Shown here: piece after piece, positions 1 through 3,916 of the stretch | How the letters are laid out: every line of letters starts with the position of its first letter | Position numbering within the stretch: position 1 is the first letter of the stretch | Assembly: GCA_944377765.1 (NCBI GenBank) | Contig: CALWFX010000050.1 | Coordinates: 1 to 12,106 of the forward strand | Reading direction: 5' to 3' | DNA from: an uncultured Clostridia bacterium | Lineage (GTDB): Bacteria > Bacillota > Clostridia > Christensenellales > UBA1242 | DNA: 12,106 nt | Position numbers and translations under genes: made by a program | The notes under the pieces: generated by a model | Seen by the model: only the letters and a program-made list of their open reading frames with translations | Database searches by the model: none | What the model was told of the DNA's origin: nothing

Positions 1-1397
1 ACAATTATATCAAATCTTTTTCTTTTTTTCAAGTTTTCAAATAGGTTTGAATGAATAAATTCAATTTTAACATCATGCTTTTTTGCATTTCCTTGTGCTG
101 TTAAAAGAGCAGACTTACTTACATCAAGTGCTGAAACCTGTGCTTCGCTGTTTTTTGCAAGTGTAACTGCAATTGCTCCGCTTCCTGTTCCAACATCCAA
201 AACCTTTGTTTTTTTATTGCAAAATCTTAAAACCTGCTCCACCAAAATTTCTGTTTCAGGTCTTGGAGTTAAAACTTTTTTGTTGACATCAAACCTAAGC
301 CCATAAAATTCTGTGTAACCAAAAATATTATCCACACTCTCGCCATTTGCTCGCCTTGTGGTTGCTTTCATGATGTCCTTATATTCCTTTAAAGAAACAC
401 TTTCAACAAGTTTAACTTCTGCCCTGTTTTTTCCAAGCACTGTTGCAATTATCCAATCTGCATCACTTTTGTCAGTTACATTATTGGCAAGTAGTTTGTT
501 TCTCACTTCAGTGTAGACAACTGAGAAAGGTTTTCTATCTTCATTATCCATAAATTTCCTATCCTTTTGTGTTGTTAAAAAATTAATTTCAGTAAGTGCA
601 GTTAAAACGGTTTCTATGTGTGTGATTGATGGTCGCATTGTCACAAAAAACGATGTTACAAAGCAAACTGATTTTAAATAACTCCAACCGCTTTTGTCAA
701 TAAGCCACAAAATTTCATAGCATACCATCACACAAACAATAAAAATTGCCAAATTAACTAAGAAATTTAAAAAATACCCTAAACTTATTCCAATAAAGGT
801 TACCACAAAAATATCTAAAAAGAAAACAAAAATAAGAAAATTTAAAAAATTCAATGGCTCACAAAGTCCATTTTTATACTTTCCCCTTGCGTTTTCCTTA
901 TATATTGACACCAAATCACAAGCCCTGTTGAAACGAAAAAACTCCCTTATAACAGGAAATGCTTTTAAACTTAATAAAAATAGTGCAAACAAAATTATTC
1001 TAAAAAAAGATATGAGAAAGTTTCTTAAAAGTGTTGAACCATCCGCTCCAACAAGAAAGTATCCAAGTTTTCCCGGCAAATAACCGATGATTATTCCAGA
1101 GAATAAAATTCCCAAAATTGCCATGGCGATATAGATAAAAATTGAAAACTCTTTTTCATCTTTCTTCTTTTTTTCACACACCTTTTGTGACCAAAAAAGC
1201 ACCTTGAAAAGAGAAATTAAGCCAAAAATAAAATACTGCAACCCTCTTGCAAATGGAAAATGCCAAAAAATCACTTTATTTTTTGTGTTCTCACTGAAAA
1301 GCCTTTTGCCACCATCGCAGTCAATAAGAGATAAAGCCCTGCGGTTTTCATTTTGACACATTGCCCCATTAGAGCATGGAAAAAACAAGTTCTTCAT
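1..1397 (-). CDS. prmC: DUF1385 membrane domain fused to PrmC (release factor glutamine methyltransferase), 3' end cut by window edge
   Basis: One open frame of 465 visible codons runs from ATG at 1397 to the left edge. Residues 1-280 resemble DUF1385 (YqhQ-like) integral membrane proteins. They show an FPFARG motif near 47-52 (family: PFLRG), hydrophobic segments near 84-107, 126-148, 184-209 and 212-233, and a closing segment like the family C-terminus. Residues 283-465 are PrmC, which methylates the GGQ glutamine of release factors using S-adenosylmethionine. The N-terminal helical domain is followed by TPRPETE (377-383), the SAM-binding DVGTGSG (401-407) and FDII (462-465). The catalytic NPPY should come next but lies outside the window. 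DUF1385 and prmC are often adjacent in Clostridia, so the fusion is plausible. The family's HGAEHK motif is replaced by NRACDL (157-162), so the membrane domain may have lost its ancestral activity. The 1397 start has no clear Shine-Dalgarno and is less certain than the frame. PrmC identity is firm. Confidence 0.88.
   Translation of the reverse strand, partial: MKNLFFPCSNGAMCQNENRRALSLIDCDGGKRLFSENTKNKVIFWHFPFARGLQYFIFGLISLFKVLFWSQKVCEKKKKDEKEFSIFIYIAMAILGILFSGIIIGYLPGKLGYFLVGADGSTLLRNFLISFFRIILFALFLLSLKAFPVIREFFRFNRACDLVSIYKENARGKYKNGLCEPLNFLNFLIFVFFLDIFVVTFIGISLGYFLNFLVNLAIFIVCVMVCYEILWLIDKSGWSYLKSVCFVTSFFVTMRPSITHIETVLTALTEINFLTTQKDRKFMDNEDRKPFSVVYTEVRNKLLANNVTDKSDADWIIATVLGKNRAEVKLVESVSLKEYKDIMKATTRRANGESVDNIFGYTEFYGLRFDVNKKVLTPRPETEILVEQVLRFCNKKTKVLDVGTGSGAIAVTLAKNSEAQVSALDVSKSALLTAQGNAKKHDVKIEFIHSNLFENLKKRKRFDII
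549..566 (-). promoter_or_regulatory. Internal ribosome binding site and ATG for a stand-alone PrmC
   Basis: Within the fused frame, AAGGAT (566-561) and AGGAAA (560-555) precede an in-frame ATG at 551-549. This ATG lies exactly where a normal PrmC would begin (residue 283, MDNEDRK). The site is better than the one in front of the full-length start. It may be a remnant of the formerly separate prmC gene, or may still make free PrmC alongside the fusion. That it is used is inference. Confidence 0.5.
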
Positions 1398-1418
1398 GCC
1401 ATAATTATTGACTTAAAG

Positions 1419-1447
1419 TTAATAAAAATACTTTTAATCTTTTTCAA
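1419..1447 (-). promoter_or_regulatory. Possible promoter of the DUF1385-PrmC gene
   Basis: On the minus strand, TTGAAA (1447-1442) is followed by a 17-base spacer and TATTAA (1424-1419). Transcription would start near 1412, leaving a leader of about 15 bases without a clear ribosome binding site. In such AT-rich DNA a chance match is possible. The gene could instead be read through from the 76-residue gene upstream, since I see no terminator between them. Confidence 0.35.
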
Positions 1448-1468
1448 TTTTATCTTAAAATGCAAAAA

Positions 1469-1699
1469 TTACTTCTTAGGATATTTGTTTTTTGGAACAA
1501 AATTATGCACTCTTAAATCGTTTTCCGCAACCATAATGTCTGCAATGTCTTTACCTGTATAAAACTCCGAAAATATTACCTGCCACTTACCATTAATTGC
1601 CTTTTCACTCATAACAGCCCCAAAATCGCCAACTTTAACTCCTGCTTTTGTGTATGCAGGCTTTTCATTTATAAGTTCAACTAAATCTAAATATTTCAT
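1469..1699 (-). CDS. Small conserved-looking protein of unknown function (76 aa)
   Basis: I do not recognise this gene with confidence. The start is the ATG at 1699 (MKYLDLVEL), because AAAGGAA lies about six bases upstream; a longer reading from 1735 has no such site. The 76-residue product is soluble, with no signal peptide or membrane segment. It has a pattern of the kind D-x-V-x-L-(I/V) ... G-x-x-x-GD-x-G-x-V ... W-x-V-x-F ... DL-x-V and a basic tail (KNKYPKK). The hydrophobic spacing recalls small beta-barrel proteins such as DUF4926, but this is only a visual resemblance. It lies 71 bases upstream of the DUF1385-prmC start on the same strand and could be cotranscribed with it. It is divergent from the rpsF operon. 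The good ribosome binding site and promoter support a real gene. Confidence 0.7.
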   Translation of the reverse strand: MKYLDLVELINEKPAYTKAGVKVGDFGAVMSEKAINGKWQVIFSEFYTGKDIADIMVAENDLRVHNFVPKNKYPKK

Positions 1700-1730
1700 A
1701 ATAATTCCTTTTAATCTATTAATTCTTATT

Positions 1731-1759
1731 ATCATACCATAACATTTTTATTAAAGATA
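1731..1759 (-). promoter_or_regulatory. Probable extended -10 promoter of the 76-residue gene
   Basis: On the minus strand, TGG plus TATGAT (1739-1731) forms an extended -10 box. A weak -35 candidate, TATCTT (1759-1754), lies 17 bases upstream. Transcription would start near 1724, giving a leader of about 25 bases before the ATG at 1699. Confidence 0.4.
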
Positions 1760-1833
1760 CTAATAATATCCAATTTAATTTAGTATTTCTTAAATTTATT
1801 GGCATTGACTTTTATTTAATATGTTTAAACCAC

Positions 1834-1863
1834 TTGACAAAGTTATGTTTTTTGTGTTATTAT
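1834..1863 (+). promoter_or_regulatory. Promoter of the rpsF-ssb-rpsR-rpmE operon
   Basis: A perfect -35 box TTGACA (1834-1839) is followed by an 18-base spacer and TATTAT (1858-1863). TG at 1855-1856 makes this an extended -10 box. Transcription should start near 1870, leaving a leader of about 68 bases before rpsF. Confidence 0.75.
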
Positions 1864-1870
1864 TGCGTCA

Positions 1871-1930
1871 GCAGTAAAAAACTGTCCTTGTTTTTGCATT
1901 TAAGCAAAAACCATTAGTCCAAAAGGAGGT
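1871..1930 (+). promoter_or_regulatory. rpsF leader with a stable hairpin, candidate S6:S18 autoregulatory element
   Basis: The leader contains an 8-base-pair perfect hairpin, GTTTTTGC (1890-1897) with GCAAAAAC (1904-1911) and a six-base loop. A small CAGT/ACTG stem (1872-1875 with 1881-1884) lies before it. The ribosome binding site AAGGAGGT (1923-1930) follows 12 bases later. The hairpin is not followed by a T run, so it is not a terminator. In many bacteria the S6:S18 protein complex binds the rpsF leader and represses the operon. The unpaired CCG I would expect in that motif is not evident here (CCA follows the stem), so the assignment is tentative. Confidence 0.4.
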
Positions 1931-1937
1931 AGAAAAG

Positions 1938-2219
1938 ATGAATAAGTATGAACTTATGTTTATCATCGCTTCAGATGTAAGTGAAGAAAAAAGAGAAGAA
2001 CTTATCAATAAGTTTAAATCTTATGTTGAATCTCACAAAGGCACTGTTGAAGGCGTTGAAAAAGTTGGTATGAAAAAGTTTGCTTATCCAATCAACTTCA
2101 AAAACGAAGGTTTCTATGTTATTTTTAATATGACAATGAACCCAACTGAAGTTGATGCTATGAACAAACTTATGACAATCACTGATGGCATTGTTCGTCA
2201 AATGTTTGTTAGAAAATAG
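1938..2219 (+). CDS. rpsF: 30S ribosomal protein S6
   Basis: A 93-residue protein of normal length for S6, which pairs with S18 on the platform of the small ribosomal subunit. Recognisable family landmarks are the N-terminal YELMFII strand, the central KVGMKKFAYPI stretch, the GFYVIFN strand and the C-terminal GIVRQMFVRK. The start is fixed by AAGGAGGT seven bases upstream. It is the first gene of the operon rpsF-ssb-rpsR-rpmE and lies directly behind a strong promoter. Its TAG stop is part of the next gene's Shine-Dalgarno, with only nine bases between the genes, so translational coupling to ssb is likely. Nothing is unusual in the protein. Confidence 0.97.
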   Translation: MNKYELMFIIASDVSEEKREELINKFKSYVESHKGTVEGVEKVGMKKFAYPINFKNEGFYVIFNMTMNPTEVDAMNKLMTITDGIVRQMFVRK

Positions 2220-2228
2220 GAGAAAATT

Positions 2229-2654
2229 ATGAATAAAGTTATTTTAATCGGAAATCTTACAAGAGATCCAGAACTTACAACAACCAATAGTGGCGTTTCT
2301 GTTTGCAGATTTTCCCTTGCTGTTACAAGAAGGTTTGCAAATTCTGAAGGCGAAAGAGAAGCAGATTTCATTAATATCGTTGTTTGGAGAAATCAAGCAG
2401 AAAATTGCCATAAATTTTTGAAAAAAGGCTCTAAATGTGCAGTTGTTGGTCGTCTTCAAACTTCAAGTTATGATGCTCAAGATGGTTCAAAACGCTATAC
2501 CACAGATGTAATTGCTGATGAAGTTGAATTTATCAATTCTTCTCGTGGTGGAAGTGATGACGCTGGCTCATTTGCTCCTGCAAGCGAACCAAAATCTCAA
2601 CCAAAACAAACCGCTGAACTTGAAGAAATTGATGATGATAGCCTTCCATTCTAA
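2229..2654 (+). CDS. ssb: Single-stranded DNA-binding protein
   Basis: A 141-residue SSB that coats single-stranded DNA in replication, repair and recombination. Residues 1-105 form the OB fold, starting with the typical MNKVILIGNLTRDPEL and including FINIVVWRNQAENC and the KGSKCAVVGRLQTSSY strand region. Residues 106-130 are a flexible Gly/Ser/Pro/Gln linker. The protein ends in the acidic tip DDDSLPF, which in the family recruits partner proteins. Length and order match ordinary bacterial SSB. The ribosome binding site AGGAGA (2218-2223) overlaps the rpsF stop codon. The position between rpsF and rpsR is the classical low-GC Gram-positive arrangement. Confidence 0.97.
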   Translation: MNKVILIGNLTRDPELTTTNSGVSVCRFSLAVTRRFANSEGEREADFINIVVWRNQAENCHKFLKKGSKCAVVGRLQTSSYDAQDGSKRYTTDVIADEVEFINSSRGGSDDAGSFAPASEPKSQPKQTAELEEIDDDSLPF

Positions 2655-2715
2655 TAAATTTAATTTTTGTATGTAAAATAAAAATCCACTTTGCGTGGTG
2701 CAAAAGGAGAATAAT

Positions 2716-2973
2716 ATGAGCGAAGTTAAAACCGAAGAAAAGGTTGTTAAAAAATTCCGTAAACCATCTAAAAAGAAAGTTTGCGCTTTCTGTGTTGCTG
2801 GAGAAAAAACAATCGACTATAAAGATATTGCAAAAATAAGAAAATATGTCACAGAAAAAGGTAAAATTTTGCCAAGACGCCAAACAGGTGTTTGCTCTTA
2901 CCATCAAAGAGAACTTGCTAACGCAATTAAAAGAGCAAGAAATATGGCATTACTTCCATACATTGGTGACTAA
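2716..2973 (+). CDS. rpsR: 30S ribosomal protein S18, zinc-type
   Basis: An 85-residue S18, the partner of S6 on the small subunit platform. The start is the ATG at 2716, because AAAGGAG (2703-2709) lies just upstream; a GTG at 2695 is in frame but would place this site inside the gene. The first 20 residues are a Lys-rich extension. The family core is clear: YKDIAKIRKYVTEKGKILPRR, then TGVC, then HQRELANAIKRARNMALLPY. Cysteines at CAFC and GVC plus the following YHQ histidine give the set found in zinc-binding (C+) S18 proteins. A gap of 61 bases separates it from ssb and contains a short CCAC/GTGG hairpin at 2686-2698 of unknown meaning. Confidence 0.96.
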   Translation: MSEVKTEEKVVKKFRKPSKKKVCAFCVAGEKTIDYKDIAKIRKYVTEKGKILPRRQTGVCSYHQRELANAIKRARNMALLPYIGD

Positions 2974-2985
2974 AAGGAGAGAAAT

Positions 2986-3192
2986 ATGAAGGAAAATTTA
3001 CATCCAGATTACCATGAAGTTACAGTTGTATGTGCTTGTGGAAACACTTTTAAAACTGGTTCTTGTGTTAAAGGTGATACCATTAAAATTGATATTTGCA
3101 ACAAATGTCATCCATTCTACACAGGTAAAAAGAAAGTTGTTGACGCTTCTGGTAATGTTGAAAAATTCAATAAAAAATATGGCAGAAACTAA
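2986..3192 (+). CDS. rpmE: 50S ribosomal protein L31, zinc-type
   Basis: A 68-residue L31 of normal length for the zinc-binding form. It starts MKENLHPDYHEV and carries CAC at about 16-18 and CNKCHPFYTGKK at about 38-49, the four-cysteine set of C+ L31. Its role is in bridging the ribosomal subunits. It lies 12 bases after rpsR with an AAAGGAG ribosome binding site, so it is the last gene of the S6 operon. In many Bacillota rpmE instead sits next to DUF1385-prmC-prfA. Here the DUF1385-prmC fusion is close by but divergent, which may reflect a rearrangement of an ancestral cluster. The last three codons form one arm of the terminator. Confidence 0.97.
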   Translation: MKENLHPDYHEVTVVCACGNTFKTGSCVKGDTIKIDICNKCHPFYTGKKKVVDASGNVEKFNKKYGRN

Positions 3193-3212
3193 TTGTTCTG
3201 CCTTTTTATTTT
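3181..3212 (+). terminator. Intrinsic terminator of the rpsF operon, probably bidirectional
   Basis: GGCAGAA (3181-3187) pairs perfectly with TTCTGCC (3196-3202) around an eight-base loop, followed by a T-rich run to 3212. The first arm is coding sequence and the rpmE stop codon (3190-3192) lies in the loop. On the minus strand the same stem is followed by ATATTTTTTATT, so it could also end transcripts of the convergent 194-residue gene. Confidence 0.85.
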
Positions 3213-3230
3213 TTCTCAAAATATTACTCG

Positions 3231-3815
3231 TTATAACTTTTTCTCTTGATATTCTTTCATTTTTTGTTGTAACAATTCATTCTCTTGTTTATTTTCCTGT
3301 TTGGTTATCTCAAATATTGTATGAAAGTTGTCGTTTTCGTCATATCTTATTTCAATCTTATCTCTTGAAACAAACATCTCTATATTTTCAGTAAAAACTG
3401 TTGCTAAACGCTCTCCATTTTCTCCAACATTGCCATTATTTGGTATTTTGCAATTATATGCTATTATGCCCAAAGTTCCACAAGCCCTTCCTTCTTCGTC
3501 GGTATATAAATACGCCAAGCCCTTTTCCTTTAACGCTTTCCTAATTAATGGAGTTGCAACTTCAACAAACTTTTGTAACTTTTCTCCGCTTAGCGCAACC
3601 ATTTTTCTTTCAACTTCTGCAATTCTATCCAAGCGCTTAGCTTCTTTTAGAAAAACATCATATATTTTTTCACTTATACTTTTAAATTCTGAATAGTTTT
3701 CCAAAAATTCTTTTTCGTATGACCTAAGTGGCTTACTTGATGATAAGGCATAGCACCACCATTTCAAAGCCTCTCTAATCATAACATCTTCGCTCACTTG
3801 CCTAATTTCATCCAT
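3231..3815 (-). CDS. Unrecognised 194-residue soluble protein
   Basis: I do not recognise this protein. The start is the ATG at 3815 (MDEIRQVSED), chosen because AGGAG lies about eight bases upstream; a longer reading from 3845 begins within the promoter. It has no signal peptide or membrane segment. Residues 1-85 look helical, with a WWCYALSSS stretch near 20-28. A middle part (about 100-165) looks mixed or beta-rich, containing AYLYTDEEGRACGTLGIIAY. The end (about 166-194) is a Gln/Glu/Lys-rich helix likely to form a coiled coil (KQENKQENELLQQKMKEYQE). The gene is monocistronic by appearance, sitting between the terminators of rpmE and secA. It has its own strong promoter and a palindrome at the predicted transcription start, so regulated expression is likely. 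No function can be assigned. Confidence 0.82.
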   Translation of the reverse strand: MDEIRQVSEDVMIREALKWWCYALSSSKPLRSYEKEFLENYSEFKSISEKIYDVFLKEAKRLDRIAEVERKMVALSGEKLQKFVEVATPLIRKALKEKGLAYLYTDEEGRACGTLGIIAYNCKIPNNGNVGENGERLATVFTENIEMFVSRDKIEIRYDENDNFHTIFEITKQENKQENELLQQKMKEYQEKKL

Positions 3816-3826
3816 AATAATACTCC

Positions 3827-3840
3827 TAACTTTAAAGTTA
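3827..3840. repeat. 14-base perfect palindrome at the start of transcription, possible operator
   Basis: TAACTTTAAAGTTA is a perfect palindrome directly after the -10 box and directly before the AGGAG of the 194-residue gene. It covers the predicted transcription start. The position suits a repressor site, or a 5' hairpin near the ribosome binding site. No particular regulator can be named. Confidence 0.45.
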
Positions 3841-3845
3841 ATCAT

Positions 3846-3874
3846 ATTTTATCACTATCTTGTCCCCATGTCAA
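3846..3874 (-). promoter_or_regulatory. Strong promoter of the 194-residue gene
   Basis: On the minus strand, a perfect TTGACA (3874-3869), a 17-base spacer and TAAAAT (3851-3846). Transcription would start near 3839, just after the secA terminator, so the gene is transcribed separately from secA. Confidence 0.75.
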
Positions 3875-3877
3875 TAT

Positions 3878-3907
3878 CAAAAAAAGCAGATAATTAAATC
3901 TGCTCTT
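3878..3907 (-). terminator. Intrinsic terminator of secA
   Basis: On the minus strand AGCAGAT (3904-3898) pairs perfectly with ATCTGCT (3891-3885) around a six-base loop, followed by a run of T. It lies ten bases after the secA stop codon. Confidence 0.88.
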
Positions 3908-3916
3908 TTATTCCAA

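Noticed and set aside
1353..1562. Open frame on the plus strand (69 codons)
   Set aside because: It lies opposite the ends of two minus-strand genes, has no ribosome binding site and its translation is a Lys/Leu/Phe-rich AT-type sequence.
2695..2715. Upstream GTG start for rpsR
   Set aside because: It would bury the clear AAAGGAG inside the gene; the ATG at 2716 is better placed.
2533..2907. Open frame on the minus strand across ssb and rpsR (124 codons)
   Set aside because: It is antisense to two certain genes and has no ribosome binding site.
3014..3394. Open frame on the plus strand overlapping rpmE (126 codons)
   Set aside because: It reads rpmE out of frame, runs through the terminator and then opposes the 194-residue gene; its product has no sensible composition.
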